From: Frigoribacterium faeni
Lineage (GTDB): Bacteria > Actinomycetota > Actinomycetes > Actinomycetales > Microbacteriaceae
Reading direction: 5' to 3'
NCBI RefSeq assembly: GCF_007988805.1
Contig: NZ_BJUV01000012.1
Location: forward strand, 34,541 to 98,540
DNA length: 64,000 nt
Shown: in pieces, positions 1-8,797 of the stretch
Layout of the letters: each line of letters begins with the position of its first letter
Numbering within the stretch: the stretch's first letter is position 1
Translations under genes and position numbers: made by a program
Notes under the pieces: model-generated
What the model saw: only the letters and a program-made list of their open reading frames with translations
Told to the model about the DNA's origin: nothing
Database searches by the model: none

Positions 1-169
1 TCTCGACGAACTCCTGCACGCCGGCCGCGGTGAGGATCACGTCGAAGCCCTCGTTCTGACAGGCGGCCGGGATGCCGAGGCGGACGGACTCGTGGTCGTC
101 GACGATGGCGACGCGGACGGCCGGGGACGAGGCGGCGTGGGTGGTCGGGTCCGTCGAGAGCTCTGTCAC
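1..169 (-). CDS. Response regulator, N-terminal part (cut by window edge)
   Basis: Only the first 56 residues are present; the rest lies before the window. The reading begins at a GTG (167-169) preceded by a GAAGGA ribosome-binding site. After about 16 disordered residues it reads VRVAIVDDHESVRLGI, the usual beta-1 strand and acidic Asp-Asp pair of a CheY-like receiver domain. The phospho-acceptor Asp and the output domain are not in view. By analogy with the similar regulator at 57971-58720 a LuxR-type DNA-binding domain is likely, but this is inference. Confidence 0.8.
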   Translation of the reverse strand, partial: MTELSTDPTTHAASSPAVRVAIVDDHESVRLGIPAACQNEGFDVILTAAGVQEFVE

Positions 170-266
170 GGTGTTCCTTCGGTCGATGTGCGTCCGGGTC
201 CCTGAATTCCCGGGCGTGCACGTCGGCCATCGTATCGGCTGAACGAGGGCCGGACAGAGCCCGGGG

Positions 267-1508
267 CTACGGCCGGATCAGCCTGGCGACGGTCTCGACG
301 TGGTGCGTGTTCGGGAACAGGTCATGGGCGGTCAGGGCGTCGACCTCGTACCCGCGGTCGCGGAACAGGGCGATGTCCCGCGCCAGTGCGACGGGATCGC
401 ACGCGACGTAGACGACCTGCGCCGGCGCCAGCTCGGCGATCTCGGCGACCACGTCGCGTCCGGCTCCCGACCGCGGCGGGTCGAGCACGACCGTGGCGGC
501 CCGATGGCGGGCCCGCTCGAGCGAGCCGGCCTGGGCGGCGGTCTCGCGGATCCACCGCTCGACCCGGCCCGTGACGGCGGAGGCGCCCAGCCAGTCGGCG
601 AGGTTCTCCGAGGCGTGCTCGGTCGCGCGTTCGTCGCTCTCGACGCTCGTGATGCGGGTGCCGGCGCCGAAGGCGTCGCCGACCGCGGCCGCGAGCAGAC
701 CGACGCCGCCGTAGAGGTCGAGGTTGGCGGCCTTCGGGTCGAAGAGGTCGGCCCGGATCATGCGCTGCACGGACGCCGTGAGCGTCGAGGCGGCCTCGCG
801 GTGGACCTGCCAGAAGCCCCCGTCGTCGAGCTGGAACTCGCGATCGCCGACCACCTCGGTGATGGTGCTGCGCGCCTGGTCGCCGATGATCAGGCGGGCG
901 CCGCCGGTGCTCGGCGACAGCACGTCGACGTGCGCCTCGCCGGGGAACGCGTCACCCAGGGGCGCCGCCTCGACGAGCTCGGGCGTCGCGAGGGGGAGGT
1001 CGTCGACGTGGACGACGGTGTGCGAGCGCGCGGCGTAGGGCCCGGGACGGCCCTCGGCGTCGAGGTGGAGCCGGACGCGGGTCCGCCAGCCGGTGCCGCC
1101 GTGCTCGTCGTCGCCGGGCAGCGGCTCGACGACGACGTCCGACCGCTCGGCGTCGAGACCGCCGGTGCGGGTGAGCGCATCGCGGATGACCTGCCGCTTG
1201 AGCTCGCGCTGGTGAGCGAGGTCGATGTGGCCGAACTCCGCCCCGCCCGCCCGGTCGACCGGGTCGACCTCGAGCGCCGCGGCCCCCCACACGTGCGGGC
1301 GGCGGTGCTCGCTCGCCTCGAGGACCCGGACCGTGTCGGCGCGCCAGAACGACTTCTTGCGGTCCTCGGTGATGCGCGCCACGACGCGTTCGCCGGGCAG
1401 GGTGTCCGAGACGAACACCACCCGGCCGTCGAGTCGGGCGACCGAGATCCCCCCGTGTGCGATGCCCGTCACGTCCAGTTCGACCTCTCGGCCCTGCATG
1501 TCTCCCAT
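267..1508 (-). CDS. 23S rRNA/tRNA uracil-5-methyltransferase family (RlmD/TrmA-like)
   Basis: A 413-residue SAM-dependent RNA m5U methyltransferase. An N-terminal TRAM domain (about residues 5-60) is followed by the Rossmann methyltransferase with LDLYGGVG (about 263-270), DPPRSG (about 343-348) and the catalytic Cys370 in YVACDP. The C-terminal FPNTHHVETV holds the general-base Glu405. The cysteines that bind a 4Fe-4S cluster in E. coli RumA/RlmD are missing from the corresponding segment (AGGAEFGH, about 87-94), so this is a cluster-free form. The exact target uracil cannot be read from sequence. The gene is divergent from maf. No Shine-Dalgarno is seen, but a CAGACT -10 box lies 6 bases before the ATG, so the mRNA is probably leaderless. 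Confidence 0.9.
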   Translation of the reverse strand: MGDMQGREVELDVTGIAHGGISVARLDGRVVFVSDTLPGERVVARITEDRKKSFWRADTVRVLEASEHRRPHVWGAAALEVDPVDRAGGAEFGHIDLAHQRELKRQVIRDALTRTGGLDAERSDVVVEPLPGDDEHGGTGWRTRVRLHLDAEGRPGPYAARSHTVVHVDDLPLATPELVEAAPLGDAFPGEAHVDVLSPSTGGARLIIGDQARSTITEVVGDREFQLDDGGFWQVHREAASTLTASVQRMIRADLFDPKAANLDLYGGVGLLAAAVGDAFGAGTRITSVESDERATEHASENLADWLGASAVTGRVERWIRETAAQAGSLERARHRAATVVLDPPRSGAGRDVVAEIAELAPAQVVYVACDPVALARDIALFRDRGYEVDALTAHDLFPNTHHVETVARLIRP

Positions 1509-1514
1509 GCGTCG

Positions 1515-1527
1515 AGTCTGACAGGCT
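1515..1527. promoter_or_regulatory. Back-to-back -10 boxes of rlmD-like gene and maf
   Basis: The 26-bp gap between the two divergent start codons holds CAGACT on the minus strand (1515-1520), 6 bases before the methyltransferase ATG, and CAGGCT on the plus strand (1522-1527), 7 bases before the maf ATG. Neither start has a Shine-Dalgarno sequence. Both transcripts would begin at or next to the start codon. Confidence 0.55.
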
Positions 1528-1534
1528 GGTCGGC

Positions 1535-2224
1535 ATGACCGTTCCCCTGTACCTGGCGAGCACCTCTCCCGCCCGGCTGGCGCTGCTGCGCGCCGCGGGC
1601 GTCGAGCCGATCCTGATCAGCCCCGGAGTCGACGAGGACGCGGCCGTGGCGGAGGCGGAACGCGCGGCGGGGCGCCGCCTCGACGCCGCCGAGACGGTGT
1701 CGCTGCTGGCCCGGGCGAAGGCCGAGGCCGTGCTCGACGTCCGCATCGGCGGCGCTCCCCTCGACGGCCTCGTGCTGGGCGGCGACTCGGCCTTCGAGTT
1801 CGACGGCGAGGTGCACGGCAAGCCGCACGAGCCGGCCGTGGCCCTCGACCGGTGGCGGCGGATGGCCGAGGTCGGCCACGGGACGCTCTGGTCGGGGCAC
1901 TGGCTGATCGACCACCGCGGCGGGGCTCCGCGGGCCACGCCCGAGAACCCGTCAGGAGGCGCGGGTCGCGTCGCGAGCGCCTCCCTCGCCTTCGCCGACG
2001 ACCTCGACCCGCGCGAGATCGCCGCCTACGTCGAGACCGGCGAGCCGCTCGAGGTCGCCGGCGCCTTCACCATCGACGGCCGCGCCTCGGCCTTCATCAC
2101 GCACATCGAGGGCACCCCCAGCGCCGTGGTGGGGCTCTCGGTGCCGGTGCTGCGCTCGCTGGTGCGCGGCTTCGGGATCGCGTGGTCGGATCTCTGGACC
2201 CCGCCCCGGGGGGCCGACTTGTAG
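1535..2224 (+). CDS. maf: Maf-family nucleoside triphosphate pyrophosphatase
   Basis: A 229-residue Maf/HAM1-like enzyme that hydrolyses non-canonical or excess (d)NTPs to NMP and pyrophosphate. The start [18 protein letters not shown] is the family signature. LVLGGDSAF with GKPHEP supplies the catalytic Asp and substrate Lys. An insertion rich in Gly, Pro and Ala (about residues 125-150) sits between the two halves. The ATG at 1535 was chosen because homology begins there and a -10 box lies 7 bases upstream; longer in-frame starts would overlap the divergent gene. It is followed by the acyl-CoA carboxylase gene, a common order in actinobacteria. Confidence 0.93.
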   Translation: MTVPLYLASTSPARLALLRAAGVEPILISPGVDEDAAVAEAERAAGRRLDAAETVSLLARAKAEAVLDVRIGGAPLDGLVLGGDSAFEFDGEVHGKPHEPAVALDRWRRMAEVGHGTLWSGHWLIDHRGGAPRATPENPSGGAGRVASASLAFADDLDPREIAAYVETGEPLEVAGAFTIDGRASAFITHIEGTPSAVVGLSVPVLRSLVRGFGIAWSDLWTPPRGADL

Positions 2225-2289
2225 GTCTCGTCACGCGCCTCCCGGGCGTTTTTGTGCACGTCAGCCAAAGAAGGGTGCGGGAGGCGCAA

Positions 2290-2295
2290 TAGGCT
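2290..2295 (+). promoter_or_regulatory. -10 box of acyl-CoA carboxylase gene (leaderless)
   Basis: TAGGCT lies 8 bases before the ATG at 2304, with no Shine-Dalgarno in between. Confidence 0.55.
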
Positions 2296-2303
2296 GGGGA
2301 ACT

Positions 2304-4061
2304 ATGCCGCGTATCAGCAAGGTCCTCATCGCCAACCGTGGAGAGATCGCCGTCCGGGTGATCCGGGCCGCGCGAGACTCCGGCATCGGCTCCGTCGCCG
2401 TCTACGCCGACCAGGACCGCGACGCCCAGCACGCCCGCCTGGCCGACGAGGCCTACGCCCTCGACGGCACGACGAGCGCCGACACGTACCTCGTCATCGA
2501 CAAGATCCTCTCGGTGGCCCGCCGTTCCGGCGCCGACGCCGTGCACCCCGGCTACGGGTTCCTCGCCGAGAACGCCGACTTCGCCCGCGCCGTGCAGGCC
2601 GCGGGACTGATCTGGATCGGCCCGTCGCCCGAGGCCATCGAGCAGCTCGGCGACAAGGTCTCGGCCCGTCACATCGCCGAACGCGTAGGGGCCCCGCTCG
2701 CCCCCGGCACCCTCAACCCCGTCTCGGGCGCCGACGAGGTGCTCGAGTTCGTCGACCAGCACGGCCTGCCCGTCGCGATCAAGGCGGCGTTCGGCGGCGG
2801 CGGTCGCGGCCTCAAGGTCGCCCGCACCCGCGACGAGGTCCCCGAGCTGTTCGAGTCGGCCACCCGCGAGGCCGTCGCCGCCTTCGGACGCGGCGAGTGC
2901 TTCGTCGAGAAGTACCTCGACCAGCCGCGCCACGTCGAGACCCAGTGCCTGGCCGACGAGCACGGCAACGTCGTCGTCGTGTCGACCCGCGACTGCTCGC
3001 TGCAGCGCCGCCACCAGAAGCTCGTCGAGGAGGCCCCCGCGCCGTTCCTGACCGACGCGCAGACCGCCGAGCTCTACGAGTCGTCGAAGGCCATCCTGCG
3101 CGAGGTCGGCTACGTCGGGGCCGGCACCTGCGAGTTCCTGATCGGGAGAGACGGGACGGTGTCGTTCCTCGAGGTCAACACCCGGCTGCAGGTCGAGCAC
3201 CCCGTCTCGGAGGAGGTCACCGGCATCGACCTGGTCCGCGAGCAGTTCCGTCTCGCCGAGGGCGGCGTGCTCGACTACGCCGACCCCGAGGCCCGAGGCC
3301 ACTCGTTCGAGTTCCGCATCAACGGCGAGGACGCCGGTCGGGGCTTCATGCCCGCCCCCGGCCCGATCCACGTCTTCAAGGCCCCCGGCGGCCCCGGCGT
3401 GCGCGTCGACAGCGGCGTCCAGGCCGGCGACGAGATCAGCGGCTCGTTCGACTCGCTGCTGGCCAAGCTGATCGTCACGGGATCCTCGCGAGAGGACGCC
3501 CTCGAGCGCTCGCGCCGCGCCCTCGCCGAGTTCGAGGTCGCCGGGCTCCCGACCGTGCTGCCGTTCCACCGCGCGATCGTCGACGACCCCGCGTTCGCAC
3601 CCGCCGACGGCGAGCCGTTCTCGATCTACACCCGCTGGATCGAGACCGAGTTCGACAACACCATCCCGGCGTGGAGCGGCGAGGCCGAGGCCCCCCGACC
3701 CGACGACGAGCGCACCACGGTCGTCGTCGAGGTGGGTGGCAAGCGGGTCGAGGTCTCGCTGCCGGCCGGCCTGGGCGCCCGCACCGCGCCTCCCGCCGCC
3801 GCCCCCAAGCGACGCGGAGCCTCGCGCGCGGGCGTGGTCACGGCCACCGGCGCGTCGGTGACGTCCCCGATGCAGGCCACCGTCGTCAAGCTGGCGGTCG
3901 CCGACGGCCAGCAGGTCGTCAAGGGCGACCTGCTGCTCGTCCTCGAGGCCATGAAGATGGAGCAGCCCGTCGCCGCGCACCGCGACGGCGTGGTGTCGTC
4001 CATCGACGCCACCGTCGGCCAGACGGTGTCGTCCGGTCACGTCCTGCTCAGCATCGACTGA
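2304..4061 (+). CDS. accA3: Acetyl/propionyl-CoA carboxylase alpha subunit (biotin carboxylase + biotin carrier)
   Basis: A 585-residue bifunctional subunit of actinobacterial acyl-CoA carboxylases. It carboxylates biotin with ATP and bicarbonate and carries it to a separate beta (carboxyltransferase) subunit that is not in this window. The N-terminal biotin carboxylase starts at [14 protein letters not shown]; the ATP-grasp loop is [11 protein letters not shown] and the catalytic core [17 protein letters not shown] Pro/Ala-rich linker leads to the carrier domain, whose EAMKMEQP holds the biotinylated Lys at about residue 551. Products feed fatty-acid synthesis as malonyl- or methylmalonyl-CoA. 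A 10-bp inverted repeat lies just downstream. Confidence 0.95.
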   Translation: MPRISKVLIANRGEIAVRVIRAARDSGIGSVAVYADQDRDAQHARLADEAYALDGTTSADTYLVIDKILSVARRSGADAVHPGYGFLAENADFARAVQAAGLIWIGPSPEAIEQLGDKVSARHIAERVGAPLAPGTLNPVSGADEVLEFVDQHGLPVAIKAAFGGGGRGLKVARTRDEVPELFESATREAVAAFGRGECFVEKYLDQPRHVETQCLADEHGNVVVVSTRDCSLQRRHQKLVEEAPAPFLTDAQTAELYESSKAILREVGYVGAGTCEFLIGRDGTVSFLEVNTRLQVEHPVSEEVTGIDLVREQFRLAEGGVLDYADPEARGHSFEFRINGEDAGRGFMPAPGPIHVFKAPGGPGVRVDSGVQAGDEISGSFDSLLAKLIVTGSSREDALERSRRALAEFEVAGLPTVLPFHRAIVDDPAFAPADGEPFSIYTRWIETEFDNTIPAWSGEAEAPRPDDERTTVVVEVGGKRVEVSLPAGLGARTAPPAAAPKRRGASRAGVVTATGASVTSPMQATVVKLAVADGQQVVKGDLLLVLEAMKMEQPVAAHRDGVVSSIDATVGQTVSSGHVLLSID

Positions 4062-4068
4062 CGCCGCG

Positions 4069-4113
4069 GCCGCGCCTCGCGTCCGCCGCCTCTCGCGGCC
4101 CGGGAGGCGCGGC
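4069..4113. repeat. Inverted repeat between accA3 and pnp
   Basis: GCCGCGCCTC (4069-4078) and GAGGCGCGGC (4104-4113) form a 10-bp stem around a 25-base spacer. It could end the accA3 transcript, though it lacks a U tract. Both arms carry the GGAGGCGC-type word that recurs through the window. Confidence 0.45.
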
Positions 4114-4140
4114 TCGGCGGTTCGACGGGCGAGCAGACTC

Positions 4141-4146
4141 TAGAGT
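4141..4146 (+). promoter_or_regulatory. -10 box of pnp (leaderless)
   Basis: TAGAGT is 7 bases upstream of the ATG at 4154, and no Shine-Dalgarno is present. Confidence 0.6.
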
Positions 4147-4153
4147 GGTCGGC

Positions 4154-4987
4154 ATGTCTGAGACACCCACGCACCCGCTCGACGACCGCGCCGCCGACCC
4201 GTTCGAGGTCGCCCGCACCGCCGCCGCCGAGATCGCCGAGAAGACCGGCGTCGCCCGGCACGACATCGCCCTGACCCTGGGCAGCGGCTGGGCCAAGGCC
4301 GCCGACCTGATCGGCGAGACCGTCGCCGAGGTCCCCGCCACCGAGATCACCGGGTTCAGCGCCTCGGCCGTCGTCGGCCACACCGGCTCGATCCGCAGCA
4401 TCGCGCTGCCGAGCGGCAAGCACGCCCTCGTCATCGGCGCTCGTACGCACTACTACGAGGGCCACGGCGTCCGCCGCGTCGTCCACAGCGTCCGCACCGC
4501 CGCCGCGACCGGTGCCGACACGATGATCCTCACCAACGGCGCCGGCGGCATCCGCGAGACCTGGACACCCGGCACGCCCGTGCTGATCAGCGATCACATC
4601 AACCTCACCGCCGACTCGCCCCTCGAGGGCGCCACGTTCATCGACCTGACCGACCTGTACTCGGCCCGGCTCCGCGAGATCGCCCGCGGCATCGACCCGA
4701 CCCTCGACGAGGGCGTCTACACGCAGTTCCGCGGCCCGCACTACGAGACCCCGGCCGAGGTCCAGATGGCGAAGGCCATGGGCGGGCACATCGTCGGCAT
4801 GTCGACCGCCCTCGAGGCCATCGCCGCCCGTCAGGCCGGCATGGAGGTCCTCGGCATGTCGCTGATCACGAACCTCGCCGCCGGCATCCAGAAGACCCCG
4901 CTGAGCCACGCCGAGGTGCTCGAGGCCGGTCGGGACGCCGAGGCGGGCATCAGCGCCCTGCTCGCCCGCATCGTGGCGGCGCTGTGA
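4154..4987 (+). CDS. Purine-nucleoside phosphorylase
   Basis: A 277-residue family-2 (trimeric type) PNP that splits inosine and guanosine with phosphate into base and ribose-1-phosphate. Visible motifs are the phosphate-binding TLGSGW, the central ILTNGAGGIRETW, FRGPHYETPAEVQ, and the purine-binding stretch MSTALEAIAARQAGM followed by LITNLAAG. The start ATG directly follows a -10 box, and upstream in-frame sequence lacks homology. The stop overlaps the GTG of the phosphohexomutase by 4 bases, so the two are translationally coupled. The pair converges with the nucleoside uptake and deaminase operon on the opposite strand. Confidence 0.95.
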   Translation: MSETPTHPLDDRAADPFEVARTAAAEIAEKTGVARHDIALTLGSGWAKAADLIGETVAEVPATEITGFSASAVVGHTGSIRSIALPSGKHALVIGARTHYYEGHGVRRVVHSVRTAAATGADTMILTNGAGGIRETWTPGTPVLISDHINLTADSPLEGATFIDLTDLYSARLREIARGIDPTLDEGVYTQFRGPHYETPAEVQMAKAMGGHIVGMSTALEAIAARQAGMEVLGMSLITNLAAGIQKTPLSHAEVLEAGRDAEAGISALLARIVAAL

Positions 4988-6684
4988 GCGACGGCACCAC
5001 GTCGGACGGCGCCGTCGACGGCCGGGACGCCCTCCTGGCGACCGCGCGGGCCTGGCGCGACCAGGACCCCGACGACCGGACCCGTGCCGAGCTCGACGCC
5101 GTGATCACCCGCGTCGAGAGCGGCGACGACGCCGCGGCCGCCGACCTCGCCGACCGGTTCGCCGGTCGCCTGCAGTTCGGCACGGCCGGGCTGCGGGGCG
5201 CTCTCGGGGCCGGCTCCAACCGGATGAACCGCGTCCTCGTCGCCCAGGCGGCCGCCGGCTTCGCCGCGTTCCTCCTCGGGCGCGAGGCCGAGCCGTCGAT
5301 CGTCATCGGCTACGACGGCCGGACGAACTCCGACGTGTTCGCCCGCGACACCGCCGAGATCATGGCGGCCGCCGGCGTCGCGGCGACCATCCTGCCGCGT
5401 GCCCTGCCGACCCCCGTGCTCGCGTTCGCGGTCCGCCACCTCGACGTCAGCGCGGGCGTGATGGTGACCGCGAGCCACAACCCGCCACAGGACAACGGCT
5501 ACAAGGTGTACCTCGGCGGCGTCGACCGCGGCTCGCAGATCGTCTCCCCCGTCGACGGCGAGATCGCGGCGGAGATCGAACGCGCCGCCGCGGCCCCCGT
5601 CACGGGCATCGCCCGCTCCGACGACTACCGCGAGGCCGGTGACGACCTCGTCATGGAGTACGTCCGCCGCACCGCCGCCGTGGCCGGGACGGCCGCCACC
5701 GGTCGGCAGCCGCGCGTCGTCTACACGGCCCTGCACGGAGTCGGGTGGGAGGTCGCCCGACGCGTCTTCGCGACGGCCGGCTTCGCCGAGCCGATCCCCG
5801 TCAGCGAGCAGAGCGCCCCCGACGCGGCCTTCCCGACCGTGGCGTTCCCGAACCCGGAGGAGCCCGGGGCGATGGACCTCTCGTTCGCCACGGCGGACCG
5901 CGTCGAGGCCGACCTGATCATCGCCAACGACCCCGACGCCGACCGCCTCGCCGTGGCGATCCCGGTCGACGGCGGCTGGCGCCGACTCAGCGGCAACGAG
6001 GTCGGCTCGCTGCTCGGCTGGCGCGCGGCCGAGCGCGCCCGCGAGGCCGACGTCGACGGCACCCTCGCGGCGAGCATCGTCTCGTCCCCCGCGCTGCGGG
6101 AGATCGCCCGGGTCCACGGACTCGACTACGTCGACACCCTCACCGGGTTCAAATGGGTGTCGCGCGTCGGCGGCTTGCTCTACGGCTACGAGGAGGCCCT
6201 CGGCTACCTCGTCGACCCCGACGTCGTCCGCGACAAGGACGGCATCTCGGCCGCCGTCGACCTGCTGGCCCTGGCGACGGAGCTGCACACCGCGGGCTCG
6301 AGCCTCGCCGAGCACCTCGTCGCCTTCGACGAGCGGTTCGGAGCCTACGCGTCGTCGCAGGTCTCGATCCGCGTCGACGACCTCGCGACGATCTCGGCCC
6401 TGACGGCACGACTGCGCCGCCAGCCGCCCGCCGCCATCGGGTCGCGCCGCGTCGACCGCGTCGACGACTTCCGCGACGGTTTCGGCGCGTTCCCGGCCGG
6501 CGACATCCTCCGCTACTGGCTGACCGACGGGTCGCGGGTCATCGTCCGTCCGAGCGGCACCGAGCCCAAGCTCAAGGTCTACATCGACGCCTCGAGCACC
6601 GAGGGCGACGCACGGGCACGCCGTGCGTCGGCCGAGGCGGCCGTCGCCGACCTCGAGTCGGGCATGCGCGGGCTGCTCGCCTGA
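4984..6684 (+). CDS. Phosphoglucomutase/phosphomannomutase family (phospho-sugar mutase)
   Basis: A 566-residue alpha-D-phosphohexomutase of the long (PgmB/ManB/phosphopentomutase-like) branch. The active-site Ser164 lies in VTASHNPPQDNGYK, the metal site is DPDADR (316-321), the sugar-specificity loop is GYEEALGY and the phosphate-binding loop RPSGTEPK. It starts at a GTG overlapping the pnp stop (GTGA). Because it is coupled to pnp, a role as phosphopentomutase, converting ribose-1-phosphate to ribose-5-phosphate, is attractive; mannose or glucose phosphates remain possible since the family is promiscuous. Sequence alone does not decide. Confidence 0.88.
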   Translation: MSDGTTSDGAVDGRDALLATARAWRDQDPDDRTRAELDAVITRVESGDDAAAADLADRFAGRLQFGTAGLRGALGAGSNRMNRVLVAQAAAGFAAFLLGREAEPSIVIGYDGRTNSDVFARDTAEIMAAAGVAATILPRALPTPVLAFAVRHLDVSAGVMVTASHNPPQDNGYKVYLGGVDRGSQIVSPVDGEIAAEIERAAAAPVTGIARSDDYREAGDDLVMEYVRRTAAVAGTAATGRQPRVVYTALHGVGWEVARRVFATAGFAEPIPVSEQSAPDAAFPTVAFPNPEEPGAMDLSFATADRVEADLIIANDPDADRLAVAIPVDGGWRRLSGNEVGSLLGWRAAERAREADVDGTLAASIVSSPALREIARVHGLDYVDTLTGFKWVSRVGGLLYGYEEALGYLVDPDVVRDKDGISAAVDLLALATELHTAGSSLAEHLVAFDERFGAYASSQVSIRVDDLATISALTARLRRQPPAAIGSRRVDRVDDFRDGFGAFPAGDILRYWLTDGSRVIVRPSGTEPKLKVYIDASSTEGDARARRASAEAAVADLESGMRGLLA

Positions 6685-6724
6685 CGTCGGCCACGGCGGC
6701 CGAGGCGACCGCCTCGACGACGGA

Positions 6725-6763
6725 AGGAGCCCCGGAGGCGCGCATCGCGCCTCCGGGGCTCCT
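6725..6763. terminator. Bidirectional terminator between converging operons
   Basis: A perfect 18-bp stem (6725-6742 with 6746-6763) closes on the three-base loop CAT. It lies between the stop codons of the phosphomutase (+) and the PTS IIB gene (-), so it can serve both. The stem contains GGAGGCGCG and its complement. Confidence 0.85.
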
Positions 6764-6803
6764 CTCGTCTCGCGGGCGGCCGGTCGACACCGCCCCGTCG
6801 GGC

Positions 6804-7076
6804 TCAGCCCAGCGACTTCTGCAGCTTGTCGGCCAGCTCCTGCTGGTCGAAGTGGTTCTGGATCACGATCACGTCCGCGAAGGTCCGACCGATCGCGTCG
6901 ACGAACTCGGCCGACGTCAGGATGACCTGGGCGTCGTCGGCCACGGCCGCGATGGACGCGATGTCGGCCGCGACCACGTCGGCCTCGATGTCGAGCCGGG
7001 CCAGCACCCGCTCGGCGTTGACCTTGAGGATGCCGCTGCTGCCGATGCCGGCGCCGCAGATGGTGACGATCTTCAT
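6804..7076 (-). CDS. PTS IIB subunit, ascorbate/lactose-type fold
   Basis: A 90-residue phosphocarrier that would accept phosphate from a IIA protein on Cys7 in the loop ICGAGIGSSGIL and pass it to a sugar entering through a IIC permease. The CGxGxGSS loop is most like UlaB/SgaB-type IIB proteins. It is the last gene of the minus-strand block and ends at the bidirectional terminator. No IIC gene follows or precedes it in the window, so its substrate is unknown, and a regulatory role is possible. Confidence 0.85.
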   Translation of the reverse strand: MKIVTICGAGIGSSGILKVNAERVLARLDIEADVVAADIASIAAVADDAQVILTSAEFVDAIGRTFADVIVIQNHFDQQELADKLQKSLG

Positions 7077-7104
7077 GAGAGGGCTCGCGTTCCGTCGAGG
7101 GGGG

Positions 7105-7551
7105 TCATGCGGTGACGCCCATCAGGCCGCGGACCTCGTCGGCGGTCGTCGCGGCCGCCAGCGCCGGGATCACGGCGGCGTCGTTGAAGACGTTCGCCAG
7201 GTCGGCCACGGACTCGAGGTGCGCGCCGACCGTCGGCAGGGCGAGGCCCAGCACGACCGACACGGGATCGTTGTGCGGGTGTCCGAAGGGGACGGGTTCG
7301 GCCAGGGTGACCACGGCCAGCCCGTCGCGGACCACGCTGTCGCCGGGTCGGGCGTGGGCGAGCACGAGACCCGGGGCGATGACCACGTACGGGCCGTGCT
7401 CCTCGATCATCCGCACCATCTCGTCGCCGTAGCCGTCGAGCGCGGCACCCGACGCGACCAGTGCCTCGCCGGCGACCCGGACGGCGGCGCGCCAGTCGTC
7501 GACCTCGGTCGAGATGACGATGGCGCTGTCGGGCAGCGGAGGCAGCGCCAT
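7105..7551 (-). CDS. PTS IIA subunit, mannitol/fructose-type (SgaA/PtsN-like)
   Basis: A 148-residue IIA domain. The phosphorylated His66 sits in VIAPGLVLAHARPGD, followed by the typical VVTLAEPVPFGHPHNDPV segment. It would take phosphate from HPr. The ATG lies one base past the adenosine deaminase stop, and the IIB gene begins 28 bases after it, so add-IIA-IIB is one transcript. Enzyme I is encoded at 24478-26127, but HPr and IIC are not in the window. Confidence 0.87.
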   Translation of the reverse strand: MALPPLPDSAIVISTEVDDWRAAVRVAGEALVASGAALDGYGDEMVRMIEEHGPYVVIAPGLVLAHARPGDSVVRDGLAVVTLAEPVPFGHPHNDPVSVVLGLALPTVGAHLESVADLANVFNDAAVIPALAAATTADEVRGLMGVTA

Positions 7552-7552
7552 G

Positions 7553-8677
7553 TCAGACCGCCTCGAAGCCGAGGGTGATGCGGTCGGCCAGGTCGTCGCG
7601 GTCCTCGAGCGGCAGGAACGACGCCGCCGCCGCGTTGAGCTGGAACGCCAGCACGTCGGAGAGGTCGTAGTCGAACGCCTGCGTGAGCAGGGCGAGCTCG
7701 CGACTGAGGCTGGTCGCGCTCATCAGGCGGTTGTCGGTGTTCACCGTCACCCGGTAGCCGAGCTGGTAGAGCAGGTCGAAGGGGTGGTCGTCGAGGTCGG
7801 CGCCCCACGCGGCGATGGCGCCGGTCTGCAGGTTCGACTGGGGCGCGAGCTCGAGGGCGATCTCGCGGTCGCGGACCCACGACGCGATCGGCCCGAGCTC
7901 GACCGTGGTCTGACCGCCGCGGCTCTGAATCACACGGATGTCCTCGGCGATGCGGACGCCGTGACCGAGCCGGAGCGCCCGGCCGTCGAGCAGCGCCCCG
8001 CGGATGCTGTCGAGCCCGTCGGCCTCGCCGGCGTGCACGGTGACGGGGAGGAACTCGCGGGCCAGGAGGTCGAAGGCGGCGCGGTGGTCGCCGGCCGGGT
8101 GCCCCTCCTCGGCACCGGCGATGTCGAAGCCGAGCACCCCCGCCTCGCGGTGGCGGACGGCCAGCGTCGCGATCTCGAGCGAGCGGTCGGCGTGCCGCAT
8201 GGCGGACAGGATCTGACCGACCGAGAGCTCGTGGTCGTCGTCCGCGAGAGCGCTCACGGCCTCGTCGATGCCGGCCTGGACCGCCTCGACCGCCTGGTCG
8301 AGCGAGAGCCCGCCGCGCAGGTGCTGCTCGGGCGCCCAGCGCACCTCGGCGTGCACGACGCCGTCGGCCGCGAGGTCGAGCACGAACTCGCGGGCCACGC
8401 GCTGGAGGGCGGACTCGGTCTGCATCACGGCAACCGTGACGTCGAACGTCGCGATGTAGTCGGTCAGGCTGCCGGCCGTCGCCGACTCGACGAACCAGCG
8501 GTCGAGATCCGCTGACCCGCCGGTGACGGGCAGCGTGACGCCGGCCTCGTCGGCGAGCTCCACCACGGTCTCGGGTCGGAGACCCCCGTCGAGGTGGTCG
8601 TGCAACGACACCTTCGGGAGCGAGGCGATGCTCGGCCCTCCGTTGGGCATGCGGTAGTCCTTGTCCGGTGCGCTCAT
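7553..8677 (-). CDS. add: Adenosine deaminase
   Basis: A 374-residue zinc hydrolase that deaminates adenosine and deoxyadenosine to inosine forms. The metal motif H26-x-H28 lies in KVSLHDHLDGG, the third His in VTVHAGEADG, the catalytic RLGHGVR follows, and VTVNTDNRLMS supplies the last Asp. The inosine product is the substrate of the PNP encoded on the other strand. A -10 box lies 6 bases before the ATG, giving a probable leaderless mRNA. It is the first gene of the add-IIA-IIB transcript. Confidence 0.95.
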   Translation of the reverse strand: MSAPDKDYRMPNGGPSIASLPKVSLHDHLDGGLRPETVVELADEAGVTLPVTGGSADLDRWFVESATAGSLTDYIATFDVTVAVMQTESALQRVAREFVLDLAADGVVHAEVRWAPEQHLRGGLSLDQAVEAVQAGIDEAVSALADDDHELSVGQILSAMRHADRSLEIATLAVRHREAGVLGFDIAGAEEGHPAGDHRAAFDLLAREFLPVTVHAGEADGLDSIRGALLDGRALRLGHGVRIAEDIRVIQSRGGQTTVELGPIASWVRDREIALELAPQSNLQTGAIAAWGADLDDHPFDLLYQLGYRVTVNTDNRLMSATSLSRELALLTQAFDYDLSDVLAFQLNAAAASFLPLEDRDDLADRITLGFEAV

Positions 8678-8683
8678 GCCCTC

Positions 8684-8689
8684 AATCTA
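8684..8689 (-). promoter_or_regulatory. -10 box of add (leaderless)
   Basis: On the minus strand TAGATT is followed by GAGGGC and then the ATG, with no Shine-Dalgarno at the usual distance. Confidence 0.55.
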
Positions 8690-8731
8690 CCCGCGCGCAC
8701 CCGACCGGATCTGGACGCGGGCCACAAGGTT

Positions 8732-8780
8732 CCGGGACGAGCGTTGGAGGCGCGCCCCGCGCCTCCGACGCCCGTCCCGG
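8732..8780 (-). terminator. Terminator of deoA
   Basis: A 22-bp stem (8732-8753 with 8759-8780) has one mismatch, one T-G pair and a five-base loop. It follows the thymidine phosphorylase stop and precedes the add promoter. GGAGGCGC and GCGCCTCC form its inner arms. Confidence 0.75.
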
Positions 8781-8797
8781 AGGCCGACCGCGACCGG

